Shown here: piece after piece, positions 21,240-32,239 of the stretch
How the letters are laid out: each line of letters starts with the position of its first letter
Numbering within the stretch: position 1 is the stretch's first letter
Source of the DNA: Dicyema japonicum
Taxonomy: Eukaryota > Dicyemida > Rhombozoa > Dicyemidae
Length of the DNA: 64,000 nt
Reading direction: 5' to 3'
Assembly (NCBI GenBank): GCA_011109175.1
Contig: RDEW01000023.1
Span: 221,225-285,224 of the forward strand
Notes under the pieces: generated by a model
Told to the model about the DNA's origin: nothing
What the model saw: the letters and a program-made list of their open reading frames with translations, nothing else
Databases searched by the model: none
Position numbers and translations under genes: made by a program

Positions 21240-22800
21240 TTCCGTCTGAGAGAGTCGTTCCAGTCTTACCATGGGTTATGATTGGACCACCGTCGAAAAC
21301 GTAGGAGATCCATTTATTATTAGTGGCACTTTCACGAGAGCCATAATATTTATAGCACCGCATGTGCAACAAAAATATTAGCTTTGGAAGTAAAAACAGC
21401 ATGTCAAAAATTAAAAAATAACAGAAGCCCCGGACCAGATACGATAAACCCAGAATTACTGAAATACGACCCTGACCCCCTATTTGAAAAAATCGTTACA
21501 CTACTAAATGAAATGTTTTCAACTAACTCAACTTTACTCCTGGGAACGGGATTACTAATACCTATACAAAAACCCAATAAACCCAAAGGACCGGTTGAAA
21601 ACTTACGACCTATTATATTATCAGATTCTCTACGGAAAGTCTTAGCTAACATTGTATTGGAATGAATAAAAGGACCCATATATGGAAAGTCAAAGTGGGT
21701 TCAGAGAAGGAAGATCAACAGCTGATGCAGTCTGGAGTCACAGATGGAAATGTGCAACACATCAAAAATTTTGCAATGCCATCCACATTCTGGGAATAGA
21801 TTATCAAAAGCCATTGACTCAGTTAACAAGAACAAATTGATGACAGTGCTGGAAGGGTTTATTGACGAATCGAGTCTAAGATTGATCCAAATCTTCTATC
21901 TAACACAGAGCTTCTTGTGAGAGTTGGAAAAACCTACTCAAGAAAATTTGAAACAAACACAGGCATTCCTCAAGGAGACTCCCTCTTTTGGCTACTATTC
22001 ACAATATACTTAGAGGCCGCTATGAGGGTACTGAGACCTTTATAACAAGGAAAAACAGAAGTGATTTATGCTGATGATGTCGACCTAATCTCTGAACTCC
22101 TGAAACATGTACTAGAAAAAAAACGCAGATATTCTTGGGAAATGGTTTCTCACCGTGAACAGGGAAAAAACAGAACGGACAGAAATAAGACGAATGAATA
22201 ACTCACTCGAAGAGAAATGGAGACACACAAAGAAACTTGGCTCCCTATTAGGAGATAGTGAAGATATCATCGGAGAAAAACCATGGCAAAAGCGGCATTA
22301 CACAGGCTGAAAAACCTATGGCTAAAACGGAAAGGGAATAACATAAAACAAAGGATTATGTTATACGACACCTTTATCAAACCAATCATCCTATACAACT
22401 CTGGGACCTGGGCCACCTCAAAAAAAGAATTGGAAAGGCTAGACTCGTTTCACATGAATCATCTAAGAAACATAACTAGAATGTCTTGGTCATCCAAGAT
22501 CTCGCGGAAAGGACTGTAAAATATGTGTAACAGAACATCAATAAGTCTCGAGATCATAATCTCTCGTTGGAGACTCTTTGATCACGTCCTGAGGTTGGAC
22601 CCGAAATCCCCCCCCCCCGAATATCGCCATGGAAGATTACTACTACTCCCATGTAAAACGCTTTTGTGGAAGACCAAGAACAACCCTCCCGGTCGTTTTA
22701 CAAGGCGATCTGAAAGGCACAAGAAAACATTGGCATTGCTGATGACCTAGACACACTGAGGGATCTGGCTAAGAACAGAAAAGCCTGGAACAAGGAGATC
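21240..22800 (+). mobile_element. LINE family B, reverse transcriptase part, degraded
   Basis: The frame 21384-21665 reads KLKNNRSPGPDTINPELLK and NLRPIILSDSLRKVLANIVL, the fingers region of an RT. Later frames give GIDYQKAIDSVNKNK-like motif A, QGDSLFW-like motif B and a YADDVDLIS-like motif C near 22060-22090. They end with KAALHRLKNLWLKRKGN and KPIILYNSGTWA (22283-22519), the family B C-terminus. Indels are frequent, so the copy is inactive. Related copies are at 3485, 33890 and 42819. Confidence 0.8.
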
Positions 22801-22819
22801 TATTTATTTTTTTTAAACC

Positions 22820-23400
22820 AAAAATCACCGACAAATTAAATAACTACATAGGTGATTCCGGCTGCCTCGAATAGCCATCTCATTCTTGCTCGGTGTTTCT
22901 TGGGCGGGGGTTTCTAGCTTTTTTGAAGGTAGTAAGGCTCCTGTTTTCCTCACTAATCCCTCAAATGGTGTAGGGTTTAGAGGTGTCTTGGAAAACCTTT
23001 GCAGAGCCTTACTGGCCATTTTTTGGAATGTATTGATTTTTTACATATTCGCGTTTGATAGTCTGGTTCCCCATGCAGCACACCCGTAAGTTAGAGACGG
23101 ATGAATATACTTCACGTAGAGCGAGTCTGAATTTGAGTTGAAACACCCCTTATATTGTCCAAGGAGTGTTTTACCAAAATTTAGCTTTCATTGTGCCGAG
23201 GAGATGACGTTGTCAATGTTTTTGTTGAAGGTCAAGAGTGGGTCGTATGCCCAGTATCTTGACCGAGTTGGTCGTGAGGATTGAGTTTCCATTTATGGTT
23301 ACACATGGAGCGGAGTTTGTCAATCTTCTGTTGTGAAAATTCTTGTATAAGACTTTTCGGGACTTGTATGTAGAATGTTCTTACCAGTAGTTCAGATCGT
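22820..23400 (-). mobile_element. LINE family H C-terminal part
   Basis: The minus strand reads VKILGIRPTLDLQQ, YVKYIHPSLTYGCAAWGTRL, MASKALQRFSKTPLNPTPF and a final RARMRWLFEAAGIT-like segment in a neighbouring frame. The block KxLGI followed by YxxxIxPxLxYGxxAW is the RT C-terminus of Jockey/CR1-like elements. Plus-strand frames in this region are shadows. Confidence 0.65.
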
Positions 23401-23469
23401 AATGTTAATTTTCCGCATATTATAAAACAGAAATTTTAAATAAAAATTAAATAAAATTTTAAAATCATT

Positions 23470-24768
23470 ATGATAAACGAGGTCAAATTTTACGTATCTT
23501 TATTCCTTGTTTCTGTATTTGGGTACTCAGCTTGGATTGGAGTTAATTCAATTTGGCAGGAGTTGGCCATCCTTTCTGCTGAACTGCCTGAATCTTGGAA
23601 TCTCCCAGCCTATATTTCTGTTGTAATTCAACTCGGCAATATTTCGATATTAATTTTTTCTTTGATTCGAAAATATTGTTTAATAACACAGGTTATATTT
23701 TAATACACGTGTAGAAAATTCAGGTTTGGATTGTACTCGTGAGTCAGTTGATCGGATGTGTTTTGATAACCGCATTTTGGAAATACACGTGGGTAGGAGG
23801 TAATGACAAAATCAGTCTTGCTCTCTATATTTTCACATTTATGATTGCCTTTGCAGACACATCAACGAATATTGTCTTTATTCCATTTGTTGCCTCTTTA
23901 TCCCCTATATTTATGTATGCTTACTTTTTTGGTATTATTACAATTTTATTTTAGGAATGGGATTCAGTGGATTCATTCCCTCCGTCCTATCTCTTGGACA
24001 GGGTGTGGGATCCAAACATTGTGTATTCGATTCTAAAACCAACAGCACCTCTGTTAAAAATATTCCTCCAAGTTTTTCAATCGAAATATACTTTTCTATA
24101 ATATGCGTGTTCATTGTGTCATCAATGATATCTTTCTATGCAGTTACTCAGACTAGACTTAAACAATTTGTTAGTAATTCTTCAAATGCGGTTCATAAAA
24201 GCCGAGATTATGATAAAAGTGACAACAAAATATATTTATACTTTACATTGGCTGCTGCTATTGGTTTTATGAGGAATGGAGTACTTCCCTCAATGCAGTC
24301 ATACTCTACTCTTCCATATGGAAGGAGGGCTTACCACCTTGCAGTCAATCTTTCCGCAATTTCAAACTCATTGGCGTCACTTTTATCTATAAAATTTGAT
24401 ATTCTGTCGTTAAAAGTCACAACAATATCAGGATTTATTGGATTGGTTACTAGTTTTGTTGTTTTGACCTCTGCTATTCTCTCCCCCACTCCATGGCTCG
24501 TTGGATGCAAGCTTGGGGTGTCCCTAATTGTAAATATTATTATTTATATAAGGTTATATTGTGGATAACATCTTCATTTTGTTTGAGTCACTGCAGTATA
24601 ATTTTAACATCTCATGTTAGAAAATTTGGAGATTATAATTTATATTTACTGGGAGTTTGGTCTCAAGTTGGTTCAATTCTGGGGTCTGTGGTTATTTTGT
24701 TGGTCATAAAGTATAATTTGGTGACTTATGCAAATGAGTGTTCAACTCCACCTTTATGCAATTACTAA
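23470..24768 (+). CDS. Riboflavin transporter, SLC52A family
   Basis: SLC52A proteins carry riboflavin across the plasma membrane. The N-terminus has the family start: SAWIGVNSIWQELAILSAEL and PESWNLPAYISVVIQLGNIS, parallel to vertebrate VNGLWVELPLL...PEGWYLPSYL. Further on FFGMGFSGFIPSVLSLGQG matches the conserved FxGEGLSGLLPxLxxLxQG block. About ten membrane segments are visible. Three introns of exactly 23 bp (23692-23714, 23932-23954, 24530-24552), all GT...AG, restore one frame from the ATG at 23470 to the stop at 24768, giving about 409 residues, a usual length. The gene converges with the channel gene, whose stop is 38 bp away. A parasite living in host fluid could depend on it for vitamin uptake (inference). 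Confidence 0.92.
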
Positions 24769-24806
24769 ATTAATATTAATTTTATTTAATTTATCTGTTT
24801 TTATTT

Positions 24807-25900
24807 TTAAATTTTTCTGTTGAAAATGCCTAGTTGTATAAATAATATTACTTTGTTGTAAATGTCAAAAATAAACCAAATATGGAGGAATACGTACAAT
24901 ATCCCCAAAATAACTAAAACACAGTTCTCAACGTTGTAACCAAAATTTCCGTATATTCTTATGATTGATGGGATTATGCTGTGCCAGAAACAAACCACTG
25001 CAAGAAGTAGGAGAGAACAGAGAATATACTTGTCCTAACAATCAGTATTACCATCAACAATAAAGGTTAGGTACGAAATCTGTGGAAGATTCTGATTTAT
25101 TACGAATTTGAAAGTGACAGCTGTAAGAATAAGAGTAAATGTCAATTGTAGTCTTTTATGGACGTCGATTGGATTAACAGTAAACGTAGTAAATGAGAGA
25201 GAGGCAATACAAAACTGTAATATTACTAAAAGTGACCATTATCAAAAATCCATTCCAAAAGTAAAAGAGAGACCGTCTCTCTGCCTTGCATGTGAATGAA
25301 ATGGAAGGATGGAGGACTGATGAAAAGGGGAGTTTGTCATGATAATTTACCTCGGAAATAGTAACATAGTCCTGTAGATCCCATTTCTATTTATTATTAT
25401 AATTTTTCCTGTTTGTCATAAAATAGTTTTGTGTTGACTCCACTTAGGTTCTTGGTATCAACTGTCAGTTCAACTTCGTTTACAGAATGCTGACTCATTA
25501 TTTTTACTGTAAAATCCTGAAATTTGGCATTTATGAACTTGGACGTCGAATGGAAATTTTTCAAGTTCCAAATTTTCCCAAAAAATACCAAGAATGCGAT
25601 ATTTGGAAGTCATAAAAATATCATTGCCTATTTTTGTCATATAAGTTTTCCATCCATAATTTTTGTGTTCTAAAATTAAATTTTCAACATATAAAAGTGG
25701 ATTCCAGTATGCAGATTTGGTCAATATTATACAAATTATTTTCTTCCATTACTATATTTTTCTATTTTCATTATGAATATTACAGCATATAATTCAGGTT
25801 CTCTCCACTTTGCGTCAATCATAACATCTGCTACAAACTGTTCCTTTACTGTGTCGATATCTCCAATCCGTAAAAAACACACTCTAATGTATACTTTTCT
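24807..25900 (-). CDS. Pentameric (Cys-loop-like) ligand-gated ion channel, 5' end unresolved
   Basis: The minus strand encodes an extracellular domain (RVCFLRIGDIDTVKEQFVAD, DAKWREPEL, YWNPLLYVENL, ENLELEKFPFDVQDFTVKI, KWDLQDYVTISEV) followed by LHPSISFTCKAERRSLFYFW and four membrane segments: IASLSFTTFTV, LQLTFTLILTAVTFKFV, YILCSLLLLAVVCFWHS and VLVILGILYVFLHIWFIF. This is the order of pentameric channels of the type known from invertebrates and protists; the classical Cys loop is not evident. Introns 25035-25058 (24 bp), 25215-25236 (22), 25517-25538 (22) are GT...AG. A fourth, 25387-25408 (22 bp), restores the frame but begins GA. Near 25760 the splice is ambiguous, and the start codon lies beyond 25897. 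Confidence 0.85.
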
Positions 25901-27260
25901 CTATATTTATTAAATTATAATAACCATTTACTATCCATCAAATTATTTTATTTATGCTACATCTCATTAACATTAATTCATTACATTGATTTATCATTCA
26001 TTCACTCTATTGTATTTTTATAAATTAACTTTTTTTACTTAACAACCCTCCAGGGTGAGATTATTCCAAAAGTGAAATGTCTTTAGACATGGTAATGCCT
26101 GGATACGTAGTCCTCATAGTCACAATCAGGACTTTCCTATTTTAACCAGTCTTTTCGTCAGTTTCAATCCATGACTAAAGCATTTTTGGATATCATTATG
26201 TTGAATAACAAAGAGCCCTCCCCTCAATTTGAACTCATCAGCTAAATCAAGTTCATGTCTTACGTTCACATATCTCTTGGTTAGAAAATCCATCATATAT
26301 TATCAAAGCCGGTGGAACTACAATACGAAATAATTGTAAGAGAGTGGTCTTCTGCCACAATCAAAATCATCGATATGTTTAAATGATGTTCAAAAGGCCC
26401 TTTTAATCCCTCGCCTTAAGTTCTTTTAATATCATCCTCATCTCTTGTAAAAGTAGTGTTGTCACAGTTTACCCCAAAAATCCTATTTAACTGGAATAAA
26501 GATGGAATTTCCTCCGACAATAAAATACATCAGGGTTTTCCAATATAATATTGTTTAAATTGAATCGGGACTTCATATGAGTATTCCATCTTAAGTTATC
26601 CATTTCTTGACTTCAAAAAGTATTTTTTACCTATTCTGTAATATTCAATCCGCTTTTTGTCAGGGTTTTTTCTGTTTTTTCTAACATGGTTATTCATTTT
26701 AAAACTCATGTGGTGTTATGATTGTTGATGTTTTTGTTATGTGGAAATTACTGTACCCAGAAATGGCATAGTTGGAGTAGTCATCGGTTATATTCTCAGG
26801 TTGTGTGGTTAGAAATCTGAAGCATATTTTTTATCCCTGCAATACTGTGTCACATGTCAGAGTACTGGAGGTCATAACATTTAAGGTTAGGTTGTATATC
26901 CACTCACCAGTTAGTATTCTATAGTTAATTTCGCTACGCGGAGTATATATTCACATCTGCAATCAAGTGGACTCTTGATAATATGTTAGTGGAGCATAGG
27001 CACGGATTTAATTTTCTAAAGTGATGTTGATGAAGTTATTAATTACCCCAACGAAAGTCTTTTGAACGAAAATAGGAGGATCTGAACTCACTAATGGAAC
27101 CACAATGTTTGAGTGAACAGTAGCTATAGAATTGTGAGGAGGAATATGTAGTGACTCCAAGTGAAAAAGGTTGGAAAAAAGGATATAAATACTTAATTAG
27201 TTCCCTCTCTATTTATCACATAAAAGCTTATTAGAATTTGGTTTACTAATTGTCTTAAGA
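25901..27260. other. Unassigned AT-rich stretch, 1.36 kb
   Basis: No family could be recognised on either strand. The minus strand holds a possible relic with GVNCDNTTFTREDEDDI near 26430-26480, interrupted by stops. The 5' end and promoter of the channel gene may lie at its start. Confidence 0.3.
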
Positions 27261-27264
27261 CCTG

Positions 27265-29249
27265 GCAACCTATCCTGTATTTAAATGGCAAAAAAATCTT
27301 ATAAGCAAACTCTCCTACGATCTAATTGGAAGCAACATTACTGCAAAACATCAAATCTCGAGTCTTCGTCACACAGAATCTCACAATTTCGCAACATGGA
27401 ACGTAAGAGGCTTAAGCGAAAGGAAACTAGAAGTCGTAAAAAGAGAAATGAGAAGGCTTTACCCGCTTGGAGTAAGCGAACTTCACTGGATCGACAGTGG
27501 TTTTTTTCGTTCTGATGATTTCGTCACATATTAGGTAACATTAATGCGAACAGAAACGGAGTGGCCTTCATTGCTTCAAAGAAAATTGCACGTGCTATTG
27601 AAAGTCATAGAATATTTAATGATCGGATAATACTAATCCACGTCCGTGGACGACCATTAATATTACGGTCATGCAAGTGTATGCCCCAACATCTATCGCC
27701 AAGGAAGACGAAATTGACCAATTTTATTATGAATTTCAAGAGGCACTAAAACTAATACCCAAAACGGACATAATCTACATAATGGGGGATTTCAATTCAA
27801 AATTTGGGTGTATACGGATATTGTGGGAAGTTTTGGTTTGGGGAAAAGAAATGATGCTGAAGATCGACTGGTCCAATTTTGTCAGGAAAATAGATTTCAG
27901 ATAACTAACACATGGTTCAAACAGCACAAACGACGATTATACACTTGGACGTCGCCAAATGGAATGTCTAGGAACCAGATTGATTATATTTTGTGCGCCA
28001 AACGTTGGAAAAGCTCTATAACAGCCGTCAAAACATATCCAGGGGCAGACTGTGGAACAGACCATCAACTACATGTTGCAAAAATTAGGACGAAATTCAG
28101 TAACACTTGGAATACCCCCGAGTAAAGAAGTTCGATGTCTCAAACATACCACCAGAATACGCAATGGAAGTTAAGCACAATATTGGATTAATGGATTTGA
28201 ACGGAAGGATGCCTGATGAATTATGGAATGATATGCAGTTGGTTATCAGAAACGCTGCAATAAAACATGTCAAATACAAAACCGGCCAAGTGCTCTGAGT
28301 GGCTCTCTGCAACATCTTAAACATTGCTGAGGCTCGTAAAGCTGCTAAAGTCTCTAGGAATATAGACGAGATAAGAAAACTCAACTTGAATTCAAAAAGG
28401 CAGCCAGGAAGGATAAAGAAGACTACTGGAGGTTACACTGCAAAAAATGGAAGATTACTATAAGAGAGGTCACACTACGAATGCGTATTTACAACTAAAA
28501 AGATTACGAACCCCCTTTACGAAAATGATGGGCAAAATCAAGGACAAGGATGGTGTAGAATTGCTAGGCCAACAGAACATCGAAATCGTTGAAGAGAATA
28601 TACGGAACGGTATATTCAGAAACTGTGTGCCCACCCATATGTGTTGATGAAGCAACGTTGGGTGAGGGACATAAAATCCTTGAGGAGGAATGCGTGTGGA
28701 CTACAGGCAATTAACGGGAAACAAGGCACCGGGCATTGACAACATCTCAAGCGAATTGTTGAAGGCTTAAGCAAAGATATTTGCTCAAGGACCAAATGCA
28801 GATCAGTTAATGCAAGCGTGTTCCCGGTTTTTCTATACGGCGCAGAATCATGGATACTGAAAAAGGCAAATAGACGAAAAATTGATGCTTTTGAGCTGTG
28901 GTGCTTGAAGAGGTTACTAAGAATCCCTTGGACTTCCAAAATAAAAAACATCGATGTACACAAACGGGTAGAGACTGACATTTCGCTAGAAAGAAAAATC
29001 GTAAAACACAGATTGGTGTTTTTTGGGCATGTTGTCCGCTCTGATTTTCTGGAAAAAACCATTATGCTGAGCAATATTACTGGGAAGAGAAGACCTGGCC
29101 GACCGAGGACTCGATGGCTATCCACGGTGGAAGACGTCACGGGAATGCCTATATCAAGGCTACTCCAAATTGCAACGGATCGGGGAGAGTGGAGGAAACT
29201 CGTTTATGAGATCTCCAAGGGTCGGACACGACTTAATTGGACAACATAA
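27265..29249 (+). mobile_element. RTE/BovB-like LINE (family C) with the RT palm deleted
   Basis: The 5' part is an EEP endonuclease: VMQVYAPTSIAKEDEIDQFY, DIIYIMGDFNSK, RLVQFCQENRFQITNTWF, RRLYTWTSPNGMSRNQIDYI and GADCGTDHQLHVAKIRTK, all RTE hallmarks. After about 28760 the sequence goes straight to the C-terminus (28818-29249): VFPVFLYGAESWILKKANRR, LLRIPWTSKI, HRLVFFGHVVRSD and RRPGRPRTRW. The palm with the catalytic YADD is absent, so this copy lost its polymerase by internal deletion. It ends 120 bp before the cullin stop codon. Confidence 0.85.
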
Positions 29250-29368
29250 CATAATTGTCTGAAGGATTTTGTTCACATCTTTGGGTAGTAATAAATTCCT
29301 ACCAGGGAAGTAGATGGTAATAATTAATGTTAAAAAGGTAGATATGCTAATTAATGAAAAATTAACAA

Positions 29369-32072
29369 TTAATCACCATAGCAGTAAATAAGTGGATAAT
29401 CTTCTGACCGACAAATATATCCCTTGTCAATTAATGATTCAATAGCTTCCTTGACCATGGTCATTTCGGGGACAAATCGATTGGAGACATGCTTAATAAG
29501 TTCATTGATCAAATCATCATGTGAGACTTTCCCCTGTTGTTTCATAATATACATCAAAGCACACTAAATCATAATATATAATACGTTTATAAACATCAAG
29601 TGGTCCTGTACTACATTCACCACCACTTTATCAGTAGTACTCTTAATTCTCTCAGGTACTATTATATTCAGTCGGTACATTGTACTGCCATTATCCTCAC
29701 TCATACCTAGTAAAATTCACATTCAAGGATAGCCAATCACTCTCCACCAACTCAGTCTTACCATCCTTAGGGATTCCTTCTTTATCCTCTGCAAGTAACA
29801 GTTCTGAGCTCAGTAGAGACGTACATGTGTATACCAAGTCATCCTATCAATTACAACATTTCCAACATGGTCAATCAAAGTGGTTTTCTGAATTTCTTCC
29901 AAAGACAAACGCACGTGGTCGTTAAAAAGCAATAGTACTACAATTTGGTAGGTATTTGCCTATAAATATTCCAAAAAACACAACCGAAATGTAATAGTTG
30001 CGTCTGAAGCAGCTCAGACTAACTTCTCCGTAAGACTGGTTGTAAAGCCAGCTTATCTTACGTCCATCATATTTCTTTGAGTAAAAATCCTCAAATAACT
30101 CACACATACGTGTCATCTGCAATCTCAATAATTAGAATACTTCAGGAGGAAGATTTATGTTATAAGAGTCCTGAAATTGCAATGAAGAGAAGACAACAAC
30201 ATTTGTATCCACTAATATAATAATAAGACCAATACATGTAATATTCTCTCCTCTAAGGGATAATTGTTGGCAGAACTCTTCATTTAGGTTGTCGAATCCA
30301 GCAGCATCATTAAGCATTCTAGACAACGTATTGGTATATTCATGTCCACATTCGCTCTGCAGTTATTATATTAATAACCTTGAGGAGGGATATTAACTCC
30401 TTCTCGATATCTAAGGAGGACTTATTACGAGAAGAAGTTATGAGACGTCTAGCCAGTCCCTTTGAGTAGTTTTTGTAAAATAATTCCTTCTCTTTGATAA
30501 ACCGAAGAAGGAGAATCTGTATTGAACAAAGAGAGTACCATTCTACATAATTCACGTTCAAAATTAGGGCGATTTATTGTCCTTGTGCTTATATTAATAC
30601 AAACTTAAACCAATTTCTAATCACATTATCACAGTGCATTGACAGAATGAGAGCAGGTGAGTACTCGGGAGATACATTTATGGGGTTGTTCACAAACCGT
30701 ATACATCCCTTAAATGAAAATATTATATTACTTTTTCAACAAGTGAATAGAAAAGTTTGAAGTCTGTAAAGGATTTCTGTACTACCTGTTTGAATCTGTC
30801 GTGGATTTCTATTACTCTGTCCACAAACGTGGTTGGACTATCAGAACTATCCTTCTGCCACTCTTCGACAGCGGCAACTCCGTAGTCAAAAACCAAATTC
30901 TCAAAGACCGCCTTAACCTTATTCACTTGCTCAGGACAATTAGCAAACAAGTCATAAATTAACTTAATTTCTACAACATCATCAATTAGGAGACCTGAGT
31001 ACTTACAATCGGATATAAATCCGTTTATCTGACCAATAATCCTGTCACACGTGCTTACAACAAGAATATCCCTCAAAATTGACTCTACTCTCAAAAAACT
31101 AGATTTATGCAAGTATTCCTGCATGAATCCTCTCTCAAAAGTAAAAAAGTCGTCAACCTACAATCAATTAATCCAAAACCTTCCTAATATATGACTCCAC
31201 AGAGTTGAATGATGAATTAAAGTGTTCCTGTTTCCGTAAAGAGTAATACTCTATAACTTGGTGGACATAGGGATCCTCAATGTGTTTTACATACAAATCA
31301 AGTTCTGATGTTCTATTAGCAGGTCCACTATCACTGAAATTGACGACAACTATTGTAAGATAATCATCTACCATATATTTCTACCAATGTTTTGATCACA
31401 TTGGCGTCATGCACACATTTTGAACGGTTTTCAGATATTAGTCTTATCAAAATGTAACCGATTTTGTCACAGAGTTCACTAAACACAACCCTTTTCCACA
31501 TGTAATATCCCAACTACAATTAAATAAGAGTTATACACTCAGCACGACCAATTCTGGACCTTCTCTTGGTAATACGCCCACAATCCAACTTTTATTGAGA
31601 TAAGTGAATATATTGTTACAGAATCTCATTGCTTCCTTGAATTTAGTCCACTCAACCACACAGTTACTAAGGAGTTCCAAGTCATCATAAGGAAGCAACT
31701 TCAATTCATAAATAAAGGTACTCTCTCAAGGATTTGTTGGCAGACTGAGTGAATGTAGGACACAAGCCGATCGTAGAGCCATTTTCCATTGGATAGGTCA
31801 AATTCTGATATTACGTCGTTCATTGATGAAGTTTCCAAGTCATTTGTTGAAGGATTCAAAGCACATATGTCATGCACATTGCTATAATTATAATCAATTA
31901 GTCACGTGTGCATCATTATGTACGTTTTTTTACTGATTTTGTTTAATACAAAGATTTCATCAAGGTTTAGTACGAGAGATGACCACAAATCCTCATAAGT
32001 GGCTTCTGTTGACTTGTTGGACTCTCGTCTTGTAGATGCTGACTGCGAAGACATCTTCTTAGACCTTTCCAT
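29369..32072 (-). CDS. Cullin (CUL1-like), scaffold of a ubiquitin ligase
   Basis: Cullins hold substrate receptors at the N-terminus and the RING protein at the C-terminus. From the ATG at 32072 the exons give N-terminal repeats (SKKTYIMMHTNVHDICAL, WTKFKEAMRFCNNIFTYLNK, MQEYLHKSSFLRVESILRDI), the cullin homology domain (RFIKEKELFYKNYSKGLARR, SECGHEYTNTLSRMLNDAAG, FEDFYSKKYDGRKISWLYN, NTYQIVVLLLFND) and a NEDD8 domain with the acceptor lysine in LMYIMKQQGK. It ends in YCYGD where animal cullins have YSYLA or YNYIA. Fifteen introns of 21-25 bp, all GT...AG, keep the frame open throughout, leaving about 780 residues. Text such as YRLNIIVPERIKS (compare LRVNINVPMKTE) suggests CUL1 rather than CUL4; CUL2 is not excluded. 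Confidence 0.92.
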
Positions 32073-32239
32073 TAATTACCGCCTAACCAACCTATCTTTT
32101 TTGAAAATACCCTAAAATATTACAACAATCATTAACCATATATTAAATAATATATTTTTATCATTTAATTTATTACCTCAAAATAAACTTTAATAGTACA
32201 ATTGATTTGATTTTTATAATTTTTGCTTTCAAACTTTAT

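Noticed and set aside
22886-23089. Plus-strand frame with a hydrophobic end
   Set aside because: The minus strand of the same DNA gives a coherent LINE family H C-terminus.
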